Shown here piece after piece: positions 24,741 to 32,350 of a stretch of 64,000 bases of DNA. How positions within the stretch are numbered: the stretch's first letter is position 1; each line of letters opens with the position of its first letter. Source of the stretch: Synergistaceae bacterium. GTDB lineage: Bacteria > Synergistota > Synergistia > Synergistales > Aminobacteriaceae. The notes beneath the pieces were generated by a model, which was not told the DNA's origin, did not search any database, and was given only the letters and a program-made list of their open reading frames with translations. A program made the translations under genes and the position numbers. The stretch covers positions 41,165 through 105,164 of the forward strand of contig JAIRYN010000052.1 in NCBI GenBank assembly GCA_031267575.1, given 5' to 3'.

Positions 24741-24819
24741 AGAAGACGTAAGACCGGTTTCAGTCGGCTGTCTTTGTCGATCTTAGAATCCCATGACTTT
24801 AGTCGTGGGAATATGTCAA
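24741..24819 (+). ncRNA. IS605-type right end, possible TnpB guide-RNA scaffold, copy C
   Basis: An orphan right end with the same core as copies A and B, in the plus orientation, next to the 5' end of tnpA instead of the 3' end of a tnpB. Only a few bases of TnpB coding sequence (GCATCCACTCTTATAAGG) remain in front. Transcription unknown. Confidence 0.4.
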
Positions 24820-24828
24820 TGAGTTATT

Positions 24829-24862
24829 GACGCCGCCTTTTTGTTGAAGACGGCGTTTGGGT
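24829..24862 (-). terminator. Putative terminator after the class III aminotransferase gene
   Basis: On the minus strand an imperfect stem (AACGCCGTC / GGCGGCGT) with a loop lies right after the stop codon at 24865. The following T-run is weak. Confidence 0.4.
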
Positions 24863-24864
24863 TT

Positions 24865-26217
24865 TTACCAACCCTTTACTGTTTCGAGGACGGAGTCGGG
24901 AATCCGGCCCTTCTCGAAATCTTCCATGCTTTCCTCAATGATATCCAACGCCCTGTTCATTTCCTCTTGACTGATGATCAGCGGAGGCTGAATCCGCAGG
25001 ACGGAGCCGCTGAAGAAGGAAAGCAACAGTCCCTTTTCCCACGCGCGATAGCAGATCTTCGCGGCCGCTGTTCGGTGGCGTTCCTTTGTCTCCCGACCGA
25101 CGACGAGGTCCACGCCGATGGAGAGACCGATGCCGCGCACGTCGCCGATAAAGTCGAATTTTCTCTGCATCTGCCGGAAACGCTCTTGCGCGTAATCGCC
25201 CAACTCGGTTGCGTGAGACAGGAGTTTCTCCTCGCGAATCACCTCGATGGTGGCAAGGGACGCCACGCAACACACGGGGTTTCCCGCGATGGTGAAGCAG
25301 TGGACGGGCGCCTCTAGCCCCTCCATCAGCTCGGCCCGCGCGACCACGCCGCTCAGCGGAAGCCCCGAGGCCATAGCCTTACCCATGATAATGGCGTCAG
25401 GCACGACGCCGAAGTTCTCGATGCCGAACCACTTTCCCGTGCGGCCAAAACCCTGCTGCACCTCCTCAGAAATCAGGAGAATCCCGTGCTGGTCGCAAAG
25501 GGCGCGAAGGTCTTTCATGAACTTCACCGGAGGCACGATCAGCCCGGAATCGCCCTGTATCGGCTCGATGATGAACGCCCCCACCTCGTCCGCGGGCATG
25601 TAGTTCGCGAAAGCAATCTGGATCTGCTCGATGCAGTAGTCCGATGTCTGATCGGGCGTCATCCCTGGCACAGGAGGGCGGTAGGGGTCGGGGTAGGGCA
25701 TGTGGAAAATATCAGGCAGAAGTGGGCCGATTTTGCGGCTCATCGGCAGGCTGACGGCGGAAAGGGATATAGCACCATAGGTGCTACCGTGGTAGGAACG
25801 AATGAAGGAAACGATCTTGGAGCGTCCCGTGGCGGCCCGCGCCATTTTGATCGCGCCATCGTTGGCGTCCGAGCCACAGAGCCCATAGAAAACACGCTTC
25901 CGATAATCTCCCGGCGCAATGGAGATCAGCTCTTTGGTGAGTTTCACCAGGGGCTCGTGGTACATATAGACGTGGGTGTAGAGAAGCAGTTCTTCGGCCT
26001 GATTTTTAATGGCTTCCACCACTTTGGGGTGGCAGTGGCCGGTGTTGACGGCGCCGGCGCTGGAAAGCATATCGATATATCGGTTTCCGTCGAGGTCCTC
26101 AATCATTGCTCCCCGACCCCTCTTGATGGCCAGGGGATAATAGGGGATCTTTCCTCCAGGAGAGGTTAGAGTTTTGTCCTCCTCCACCAGTTTGAGACAT
26201 CGCGTCAAATCTCTCAT
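24865..26217 (-). CDS. Class III PLP enzyme, isoleucine 2-epimerase-like
   Basis: A 450-residue PLP enzyme of aminotransferase class III. The best recalled match is Lactobacillus isoleucine 2-epimerase: GSDANDGAIKMARAATGR, SYHGSTYGAISLS, SRKIGPLLPDIFHMPYPD and a C-terminal GW are shared in order, so it may racemise or epimerise a branched-chain or other amino acid rather than act as a plain transaminase. The PLP lysine is K280 in IIMGKAMASG. The aspartate expected to bind the PLP ring nitrogen (DEV in relatives) is replaced by Glu (ISEEVQQGFGRTG, E251). It lies downstream of a TRAP transporter operon, separated by a terminator and palindromes. An ornithine or 4-aminobutyrate aminotransferase role cannot be excluded. 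Confidence 0.82.
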   Translation of the reverse strand: MRDLTRCLKLVEEDKTLTSPGGKIPYYPLAIKRGRGAMIEDLDGNRYIDMLSSAGAVNTGHCHPKVVEAIKNQAEELLLYTHVYMYHEPLVKLTKELISIAPGDYRKRVFYGLCGSDANDGAIKMARAATGRSKIVSFIRSYHGSTYGAISLSAVSLPMSRKIGPLLPDIFHMPYPDPYRPPVPGMTPDQTSDYCIEQIQIAFANYMPADEVGAFIIEPIQGDSGLIVPPVKFMKDLRALCDQHGILLISEEVQQGFGRTGKWFGIENFGVVPDAIIMGKAMASGLPLSGVVARAELMEGLEAPVHCFTIAGNPVCCVASLATIEVIREEKLLSHATELGDYAQERFRQMQRKFDFIGDVRGIGLSIGVDLVVGRETKERHRTAAAKICYRAWEKGLLLSFFSGSVLRIQPPLIISQEEMNRALDIIEESMEDFEKGRIPDSVLETVKGW

Positions 26218-26273
26218 CGTTACTGCCCTGCCTTTCGTTTTAAAGAAATTTAAATAAATTAAACAAGAAAATC

Positions 26274-26311
26274 ATGGGCTCTGCCCATACCCGCAGGGGA
26301 CTCGTCCCCTG
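26274..26311. repeat. Double-hairpin palindromic element, second copy
   Basis: Palindrome with arms ATGGGC/GCCCAT followed by CAGGGGAC/GTCCCCTG. The second hairpin is nearly identical to that at 16933-16950. It lies in the spacer upstream of the aminotransferase gene. Confidence 0.72.
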
Positions 26312-26321
26312 ACCCCCATAT

Positions 26322-26346
26322 AAAAAAGGCGGGGGGGCCCCCCGCC
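26322..26346 (-). terminator. Rho-independent terminator of the TRAP operon
   Basis: A very strong G/C stem (GGCGGGGGG against CCCCCCGCC) is followed on the minus strand by six T residues, 20 bases after the dctP stop. Confidence 0.9.
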
Positions 26347-26366
26347 TAGCTTTTTGCGAAAAAATT

Positions 26367-27389
26367 CTAGGGTCTAGGAATACCGGATTCCTGGTAAATG
26401 CGATCCATCAAATCCTTACCGATCAGCTCCTCCATCTTCGGCCATACGGTCTTGCGGACGTGATCGGCCATCGTGGTCAGCTCTTCGGGCGTTAGGATAA
26501 CGATCTCCCATCCATATTCATCCTTCAGCATCTGACGATATTTCTCGTCCTCCGCCGCGGCGCGTTCCCACTGTATGGCGGACTCTTCAAGGGCAACCGC
26601 CTGAATAATCTCCTGGTCTTCCGGGCTCAACTTGTTCCACAGGTCGAGGTTCAAAGCGACCCACCAAGACTCAAAAAAGTCGTTGTACTGAATCCAGACT
26701 TTATTGATGTCTTTAAACTGCCACGACTGGAAGGGAGGTCCGCCCATCTGACCATCGGCGATCCCCGTCTGGATGGCGCTGTAGGCCTCGGCGTAGGGGA
26801 TCGGGGTGGCGATGTAACCCATAGCCTCATAAGTTAGCTCGCAGGGTTTTATCGGCATGACGCGAACCTTCATCTGATTGTGAACCGTAGGGTCGGCGTA
26901 GCTGGGTGGCTTGCTCTTCAGGGAAACCCCAGCCATGCCCACAGGAATAACCGCAAGAGCCTTGACGTTATGAGCCGCCCAAAGATCTTGAATGATCTTG
27001 TAGGCCCACCCATCGCTGCCATAAACCTGCTTCGCCTCTTCGATGTCCTTCACAAGGTAGGGGAAGTAATAGGCCAGGTTCAGTTTAGGGTCGAAATTGG
27101 AGTTCGCCTGGGCCATGTTCACCTCCAGCGAGCCGCGTGACAGCATCTCGAACGTTTCCGTCCAGTCGCCCAGAAGCCCTCCCGAAAAGACGTCGATGTG
27201 AATGCGTCCGTTAGTGCGCTCCTCGACCTTGCGGGCGAACTCCTTGGCGCGGATGTCGTAGTCGCTGTCGACCGGATGGACCTGGGCCATACGCCACTTG
27301 TACTCAGGCTCCGCCGCCGTGCCCGCTACGGGCGTCAAAAGAACGACGAAAAGCGTCAGCGCGAAACAAAACATGCTCCATTTCCTCAT
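26367..27389 (-). CDS. TRAP transporter substrate-binding protein (DctP family)
   Basis: Periplasmic solute receptor of a TRAP system. The 340-residue protein has a signal peptide (WSMFCFALTLFVVLLTPVAG, cleaved near AEP), then the DctP pattern: WRMAQVHPVDSDYDIRAKEFARKVEERTNGRI, VFSGGLLGDWTETFEMLSRGSLEV, KVRVMPIKPCELTYEAMG with the conserved Arg that binds the substrate carboxylate, and IPYAEAYSAIQTGIADGQ. The last gene of the dctQ-dctM-dctP operon, with its own terminator. The substrate is an organic acid; the linked PLP enzyme hints at a keto or amino acid, which is inference. Confidence 0.92.
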   Translation of the reverse strand: MRKWSMFCFALTLFVVLLTPVAGTAAEPEYKWRMAQVHPVDSDYDIRAKEFARKVEERTNGRIHIDVFSGGLLGDWTETFEMLSRGSLEVNMAQANSNFDPKLNLAYYFPYLVKDIEEAKQVYGSDGWAYKIIQDLWAAHNVKALAVIPVGMAGVSLKSKPPSYADPTVHNQMKVRVMPIKPCELTYEAMGYIATPIPYAEAYSAIQTGIADGQMGGPPFQSWQFKDINKVWIQYNDFFESWWVALNLDLWNKLSPEDQEIIQAVALEESAIQWERAAAEDEKYRQMLKDEYGWEIVILTPEELTTMADHVRKTVWPKMEELIGKDLMDRIYQESGIPRP

Positions 27390-27396
27390 TGCAATT

Positions 27397-27437
27397 CCTC
27401 CTCATTTATACTAGATTTATACTAGATTTATATTAGA
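27397..27437. repeat. 14-base tandem repeat upstream of dctP
   Basis: Three copies of an ATTTATACTAGATT-like unit lie between dctM and dctP, directly upstream of the dctP ribosome site. Confidence 0.85.
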
Positions 27438-27447
27438 TTTTTGGGAT

Positions 27448-28749
27448 TTATTTAATGCCCATCACGAGTCTCGGCAGCCAAAGGGAAAGTTCAGGAAGGT
27501 AGGTCGTCAGGATGATAATCGGAAGATGTCCGACGATCATGTAAACCAGCGCCGGGCGAATGTACTCGTTGATGGGAACGTTGCCGATCCGGCCTCCCAG
27601 GTAGAGAATGGGCGCCGTGGGAGGCGTGACGTTTCCCAGGCCCAGGTTTGTGCCCAGAATCGCCGCGAAGTGGACGGGATGCACCCCGATCTTGATCATC
27701 AGGGGCATCAGGAGGGGAGCCACCAGCATCGTCCCGCTGAGGTCATCCATCAGCATCCCAATAATGATGAGAAACACGTTCACCATCAGAAGAATGACGT
27801 ATTTGTTATCCGAGACCCCCAACAGGTAATCCGCTATTTTCATAGGCACCTGTTGCATGGTGTAGACGCGCCCCAGGATACTCACGAAAAAGAGCATCAT
27901 GCAGATGACGCCGCTGGTGGTCGCCGACACGCAGAACGCGCCCCACAGGCTTTTGAGCTTGAGCTCTTTGTGAACGAAGAACCCCACCAAAATGGAGTAA
28001 GCCACAGCCACGGCCGCGGACTCCGTCGGCGTGGTGATACCACCATAGATGCCCCCCAGGATGATGATGGGCATCAAAAGACTCCAAAACCCTTTCCCAA
28101 AAGCGCGGCCGATCTCCCGATTGCGCGCAGCGGACGGCAGAGGCGGATCTACTTTGATTGTGGGAAATTTTTTGCACATAAAATAATTTATGACGCAAAA
28201 CACCGTCATCAGTATTATCCCCGGAATCACCGTCGCCAGAAAACAGGCCGCCACGGACTGTTGCGTCACCCATCCGTAGAGAATCATGGGAACAGAAGGG
28301 GGAATAAGCTGCCCCAGCACCGCGGCGCAACTGACCATAGCGGTACTGTAGTTGCGCGGATAGCCCAGTTCTTCCAGACGCGGGATCATGATGCTGCCGA
28401 TGCAAGCCACAGCTGAGGAACAGGTCCCGGAAATGGCTCCAAAGATGGCGCAGGCTACGATGGTCGCGGCTCCCATACCGCCGCGTATGCGCCCCAGCAT
28501 GGAGTTGGCGAATTCCGTCAGCCGTGAGGCGATCCCTGCGGAACTCATCAGGGACCCGGCCATGATGAAAAACGGAATGGACAAAAGGGTGAGAGAGTTG
28601 AGTCCCCGAAAGCCCACGGTCGTCAGAAAGGAGAAGTCCGGAAAGTAGATGACGCCCATGTAGAGCGTCGCGGCCATGAAGCAGAAGGGCACGGGAATGC
28701 CTACGATGATGGTGCCGATCAGAATGACGAGATCAATGACGATATGCAT
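27448..28749 (-). CDS. TRAP transporter large permease (DctM family)
   Basis: The 12-helix channel subunit of the TRAP system, driven by a Na+ gradient in studied members. The 433-residue protein has family patterns: LLSIPFFIMAGSLMSSAGIASRL, GRIRGGMGAATIVACAIFGAISGTCSSAVACIGSIMIPRLEELGY, AVLGQLIPPSVPMILYGW, GGITTPTESAAVAVAYS, and a mirror repeat with IGMLMDDLSGTMLVAPLLMPL and GLGNVTPPTAPILYLGGRIGN. It starts four bases downstream of the dctQ stop, so the two are translationally linked. Membership is certain; substrate unknown. Confidence 0.95.
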   Translation of the reverse strand: MHIVIDLVILIGTIIVGIPVPFCFMAATLYMGVIYFPDFSFLTTVGFRGLNSLTLLSIPFFIMAGSLMSSAGIASRLTEFANSMLGRIRGGMGAATIVACAIFGAISGTCSSAVACIGSIMIPRLEELGYPRNYSTAMVSCAAVLGQLIPPSVPMILYGWVTQQSVAACFLATVIPGIILMTVFCVINYFMCKKFPTIKVDPPLPSAARNREIGRAFGKGFWSLLMPIIILGGIYGGITTPTESAAVAVAYSILVGFFVHKELKLKSLWGAFCVSATTSGVICMMLFFVSILGRVYTMQQVPMKIADYLLGVSDNKYVILLMVNVFLIIIGMLMDDLSGTMLVAPLLMPLMIKIGVHPVHFAAILGTNLGLGNVTPPTAPILYLGGRIGNVPINEYIRPALVYMIVGHLPIIILTTYLPELSLWLPRLVMGIK

Positions 28750-28752
28750 GGG

Positions 28753-29310
28753 TTACTCACTCTCCTGTGCTGTGGATTGGGATGATGAGGGTTGGAGTCC
28801 GGTGAAGTGGAAGGGCGCGTATCCAAGGGCCTGCCGCGCGTAGTCCAGAAATTCAATAAAAAAATAGAAGAACATCAGCGCCGCATTGATCATGAGGCTT
28901 GCCTGGGCGAAGACCATGGGAATAGACAGGGCGGGAGAACGCTCCCAAGACCGAAGAGACCAGCGGAAATAGCTGATGGTCCACTCCGTGAAAATCCCCG
29001 CCAGCACGATCAACACCAGAGAAACCAGCGTTTTGGCGCCGTAGAGTACCCGTTCGTTTTTGATGAAGACATTCAAAAGGTCCGCCTTGATGTGACTGCG
29101 CTCCCGCGAGCCGTTGGCAGCTCCCGTAAAGTAGAGCCAAAATCCGCACAGGCAGGCTAACTCCTCGACCCCCATCAAAGGCATCATAAAACCGTAACGC
29201 AACACCACTTGTACCAGGATCAACAATACAATGGCAACAGAGGTCGTCACCATTATGATTTGCTGTACCCAATCCAAAACACGCCAGACCAGCAGAAACA
29301 AGCGTTTCAT
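28753..29310 (-). CDS. TRAP transporter small permease (DctQ family)
   Basis: A 185-residue membrane protein with four predicted helices: WVQQIIMVTTSVAIVLLILVQVV (helix 1), GVEELACLCGFWLYFTGAANGSRE (helix 2, with the family's EEL---LF-W-TF-GA-----R-H pattern), then KTLVSLVLIVLAGIFTEWTI and SLMINAALMFFYFF. The following RSHIKADLL segment is the family's R-H-H-v-d signature. It supports and stabilises DctM and is the first gene of the operon. Confidence 0.92.
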   Translation of the reverse strand: MKRLFLLVWRVLDWVQQIIMVTTSVAIVLLILVQVVLRYGFMMPLMGVEELACLCGFWLYFTGAANGSRERSHIKADLLNVFIKNERVLYGAKTLVSLVLIVLAGIFTEWTISYFRWSLRSWERSPALSIPMVFAQASLMINAALMFFYFFIEFLDYARQALGYAPFHFTGLQPSSSQSTAQESE

Positions 29311-29384
29311 CCCACAGATTCATCCTCTCGTTAAATGCCGTATCACTTTGTCGCTTTAGACTAATTTTATACATGTTACTATAA

Positions 29385-29399
29385 GACATTAATAATGTC
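29385..29399. promoter_or_regulatory. Small inverted repeat upstream of the TRAP operon
   Basis: GACATTA, one base, TAATGTC: a perfect 7-bp dyad about 75 bases upstream of dctQ and ~15-20 bases upstream of a TATAAAAT-like -10 on the minus strand (29364-29371). The size fits a GntR-type operator, but the binding protein is unknown and not encoded here. Confidence 0.45.
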
Positions 29400-29527
29400 G
29401 AGCAGCAAACTTGATCAGTGTTCACTACCTAAAGAACCAAGTTCTTCGACGCGCTGTTTGCCTCCTCTGATAAACTGGTATGATATTTCTGGAACAAAGT
29501 TCTGAAACTGAGGGAGGTTTTGTCAGT

Positions 29528-30406
29528 ATGAAATCGCGATTCGAGCGTTTGAAAAATATACATCTTCCAAGTTCTATTGATTTCTTGGAAAAAGATGGCG
29601 ACACTCTTATCATGCAAATGGCGTCCAGGGGATTCGGATGGGGAGATCAGCCTATGAACATGCAAAACGATGGAGCCGCTTTTGAAGCATGGGCACTGGT
29701 TGCCAAAACTCACGAATATGATAAGGTCATCTTAAAAGGGGATGTTCCGGATTCTCTTGATTTATCGCGTCTTCATTACAACCGTTTTTTATATCGGGCG
29801 CAGCGATTTTATGAGAATTTCGATTGGTTTTCCCTGTCGGATAACTTGAACTCAGCTACTTCAGTTTTTTGTTGCGAAGTTTTTGACAAAAACCGAAATC
29901 TTAAGTTGAATGCGCCGTTGCATTCCAGGACATCTGAATCCCACAATCCCGAGGCTCAAGCAGAACGTCATTTCATCGAAAGCCCTGACAAACTCCGTGA
30001 ATTAACCCAAATAAACGCGAGTGAATTTTTTCGCCAATTGCCTGTGGGGCTTTGCAGCGAAGAAGTAAGAATATTTCCGGGACGCAAAGCCGCAATCGAT
30101 CTTTGGGCTATTGAAGGAGATTGCGTTCACGTTATCGAGTTGAAAGCAAAGGGGAATAAATTAGGCACATTGTCTGAACTGTTTTTCTACGTCAATTTCG
30201 TATATGATTTCTATTGCCTGAAGTTGGCGAGTCCTGAACATATTTCGGAAAACCGCGGTTACGCAAAATTATTGACTTCGTCGCCCAAACGCGTGTATGG
30301 ACATATCTTAGCGGAAAGCAAACACCCCCTATTGGATTTGGCGTTAGCACAGTTGGCGCAATGCAAAAATAAAAACATGCACTTTAAACAAGCAATAACC
30401 TATTAG
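29528..30406 (+). CDS. Lone PD-(D/E)XK nuclease-like protein
   Basis: A 292-residue soluble protein with no family I can name. Near residues 195-220 it has AAIDLWAIEGDCVHVIELKAKGNKLG: an Asp, ~13 residues, then Glu-Leu-Lys in a beta-strand context, the usual D-x(n)-E-x-K arrangement of the PD-(D/E)XK nuclease fold, followed by a helix (LSELFFYVNFVYDF) that resembles the Q/Y helix region. The start is ATG 29528, with GGAGG ten bases upstream; an earlier in-frame ATG (29480) lacks a site. An extended -10 (TGGTATGAT) lies at about 29475-29483. No methylase, toxin, Cas or helicase partner is present, and IS debris surrounds it, which fits a transferred defence or repair gene. Function unproved. 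Confidence 0.6.
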   Translation: MKSRFERLKNIHLPSSIDFLEKDGDTLIMQMASRGFGWGDQPMNMQNDGAAFEAWALVAKTHEYDKVILKGDVPDSLDLSRLHYNRFLYRAQRFYENFDWFSLSDNLNSATSVFCCEVFDKNRNLKLNAPLHSRTSESHNPEAQAERHFIESPDKLRELTQINASEFFRQLPVGLCSEEVRIFPGRKAAIDLWAIEGDCVHVIELKAKGNKLGTLSELFFYVNFVYDFYCLKLASPEHISENRGYAKLLTSSPKRVYGHILAESKHPLLDLALAQLAQCKNKNMHFKQAITY

Positions 30407-30743
30407 TTGCTAAAAGCTAAAAGATATAAAGATAAAGATATAAAGATAAAAGATATAAGATAAACTCTTTGCCCAATACCTAATTAAAACTCTACCTTTG
30501 AAGCTCTACCTTTCAGCAATGACACCTCCAGTATATCAAAAATTCCCCAAACCCACCCTAAAATCAATCTGACGCTGGTAGTGACAATAACATATAACAT
30601 ATCTGGACAGCGGTCTTATCGCGCTGCGATAGGTACAACATCATTATTTCTGCCCTATGCTCATTGCTTATGCGCGTGATAAGATAACCCTTATCCGGTT
30701 TGCGCCACGCCTTGATTTTCTGCCAAACTTTACATAAACTACA
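30407..30743. other. Intergenic region with 11-13-base tandem repeats
   Basis: 30411-30470 holds about five copies of an AGATATAAAGATAAA-like unit. The rest shows no RNA gene or terminator. A minus-strand open stretch (~30550-30740) encodes about 55 codons directly after the DIP1984 gene, without a start that has a ribosome site; I do not call it a gene. Confidence 0.55.
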
Positions 30744-31205
30744 TTATATCAGTTCAGTAGTCCAGTTCTTTCCCTGCAACTCCGTGTCTAATAGTCGGAA
30801 CTCCTTAGATAACCCGTCGATTTTGTCTTTAAGTTTGTGACTGTCTAAATACCTCACGTATTTTACACGAGGTTCTCCCTTGTCGAATTGATTACGGCTG
30901 TGACTTGTGACTTCGTTATAAATCTCGGTATACGCTTTGATATGAGAAGAGAGGCAGTCACGTCTGGCAATAGCGTCGGTAATGGTTCTTCCGGCCATTT
31001 CCGTTAGACAGTTGGTTTTGTTGATCCGTCTTATCAACTCGGAGAGTCTAAGCATATTGGTCTCGTACTCTCGTATCAAATTCTCGACGCTAACGGTCGG
31101 TTCCTCGTCTTCCGGCAACCTAACATTTTCTTCGATATGCCGCACGATACTTCTGTTTTGGCGTTGTAATGCTGCCCTTTCACTAAGAGCTTCGGCCAGT
31201 TTCAT
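30744..31205 (-). CDS. DIP1984 family protein
   Basis: A 153-residue helical protein of the DIP1984 family (named from a Corynebacterium protein, sometimes annotated as septicolysin); function unknown. The match covers the length: MKLAEALSERAALQRQNRSIVRHIEENV, VENLIREYETNMLRLSELIRRINKTNC, GRTITDAIARRDCLSSHIKAY, and the closing DGLSKEFRLLDTELQGKNWTTELI. The start at 31205 is fixed by AAGGAGG eight bases upstream. The in-frame extension up to 31316 is not part of it but a remnant of an IS200 transposase (separate entry). It lies downstream of the peptide ABC operon's far end, same strand orientation, but not obviously related. Confidence 0.82.
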   Translation of the reverse strand: MKLAEALSERAALQRQNRSIVRHIEENVRLPEDEEPTVSVENLIREYETNMLRLSELIRRINKTNCLTEMAGRTITDAIARRDCLSSHIKAYTEIYNEVTSHSRNQFDKGEPRVKYVRYLDSHKLKDKIDGLSKEFRLLDTELQGKNWTTELI

Positions 31206-31316
31206 CGCAAATCCTCCTTTCATTATCGTCTGATTGTCGTCGACAAGCACCCGCGCCGGTATTGTGGGCACCGATGAGATGATACCATATACACGGATAT
31301 ATTCGAGTGAGTCCAT
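31206..31316 (-). pseudogene. IS200 transposase N-terminal remnant
   Basis: About 37 codons in frame with the DIP1984 gene start MDSLEYIRVY, parallel to MDSFEHICVQ of the transposase at 24290-24701, and then keep DNA-level similarity (TATCATCTCATCGGTGCCCA against TATCATCTTATCTGGTCTGG, later GGCGC-GGTGCTTGT). The rest of the transposase is gone. The remnant probably supplies only untranslated leader to the DIP1984 gene. Confidence 0.6.
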
Positions 31317-31324
31317 CTAAATTC

Positions 31325-32350
31325 CTAAATCATGTGGCAAGCGGCCTGGTGTCCCGGAGCGAGGTCCCGCAGGGAGGGCGTTTCGGCCTTGCAACGCTCG
31401 TAAACGTGGGGACAGCGGCTACCAAAGGGGCAACCGGGTGGAAGGTTTACCGAACTGGGCAGGTCGCCCTTCAGTTGGGCTTTGAGCGGAGGCGCGCCGA
31501 ACTCGATTTTGAGAATGGACCCGATCAGCGCCTGGGTGTAGGGGTGAGCAGCGTGGAAATACACGTCCTCGCGACTGCCGATCTCTACCACGTAGCCCAG
31601 GTACATCACGGCTATGCGGTCCGAAATGTGGTAGACCACGTTGAGGTTGTGAGAGATGAACATGTAGGTAAGCCCCATTTTCGTTTGAAGATCAGTAAGC
31701 AGGTTGATGATCTGGGACTGGATCGAAACATCCAAAGCCGATACCGGTTCGTCGCAGACCATCAGCTTGGGAGTGAGGGCGAGGGAACGCGCGATACCGA
31801 TACGCTGGCGTTGCCCGCCCGAAAATTCATGGGGGTAGCGGCGCACGTAAATCGGATCCAGTCCACACATCGCCATCAGCTCTCGTACTCTTTCCCTGCG
31901 CTCGGCCTTAGAGTACATTTTTTGAAACACGAAAGGCTCCGCGATGATGTCCCCGACGGTCATGCGCGGGTCCAAAGAAGAGTAGGGGTCCTGAAAGATG
32001 ATCTGCATGTCCTTGCGCAACGGGCGCAATTGTCTTTCGTCGCAGCGCGTGATGTCCCTTCCGTCGAACTCTATTTTGCCTCCCGTCGGCTCCAGGAGGC
32101 GTATGATCATGTGCCCCAGGGTCGTTTTTCCACAGCCGCTCTCACCAACGACACCCAGAGTCTCGCCTTGTTGGATTGTGAGGGAAACGTCGTTCACGGC
32201 CTTTACGTAATTTCTGTCAGTGCCGAACCGGGAGCTCCGCACGGCGTACCACTTGCGCAGGTTCTCCAGAGCAAGCAATATTTTCCCCGTTTTTTCCGTT
32301 TTTCCCTCGCTCACGTCATCATCCTCTTTTCGCGTTTTCGCGGGACTCAA
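31325..32350 (-). CDS. Peptide ABC transporter ATPase, OppF/DppF type
   Basis: One of the two cytoplasmic ATPases of the peptide importer. The 341-residue protein has Walker A GESGCGKTT, signature SGGQRQRIGIARSLAL, Walker B KLMVCDEPVSALD, and the OppF-type C-terminal extension with PPGCPFGSRCPHVYERCKAETP, four cysteines of the pattern that may hold an iron-sulfur cluster in related ATPases. It is the last gene of a five-gene operon, starting four bases before the end of the OppD-like gene. Substrate: oligo- or dipeptides, by family. Confidence 0.94.
   Translation of the reverse strand: MSPAKTRKEDDDVSEGKTEKTGKILLALENLRKWYAVRSSRFGTDRNYVKAVNDVSLTIQQGETLGVVGESGCGKTTLGHMIIRLLEPTGGKIEFDGRDITRCDERQLRPLRKDMQIIFQDPYSSLDPRMTVGDIIAEPFVFQKMYSKAERRERVRELMAMCGLDPIYVRRYPHEFSGGQRQRIGIARSLALTPKLMVCDEPVSALDVSIQSQIINLLTDLQTKMGLTYMFISHNLNVVYHISDRIAVMYLGYVVEIGSREDVYFHAAHPYTQALIGSILKIEFGAPPLKAQLKGDLPSSVNLPPGCPFGSRCPHVYERCKAETPSLRDLAPGHQAACHMI

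Larger units (their letters stand above)
23877..24819 (-). mobile_element. Degenerate IS200/IS605 element flanked by inverted right ends
   Basis: The element reads on the minus strand: transposase gene (tnpA, frameshifted) followed by a TnpB gene reduced to its two ends, then the right end at 23877-23990. Upstream of tnpA, at 24721-24819, a second copy of the right end lies in the opposite orientation. No complete left end is recognised. Y1-transposase elements cut next to terminal hairpins, and a hairpin of the expected kind (ACTTTAGTCGTGGGA) is present at both outer borders. The element cannot move by its own products. Confidence 0.85.

Noticed and set aside
27526..28416. A 296-codon plus-strand frame
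   Set aside because: It is antisense to the DctM permease; its His/Arg/Asp-rich composition is typical of shadow frames opposite membrane proteins.
30550..30740. A ~55-codon open stretch after DIP1984 on the minus strand
   Set aside because: It lacks a start with a ribosome site and matches no family I know; it may be remains of a gene but cannot be supported.
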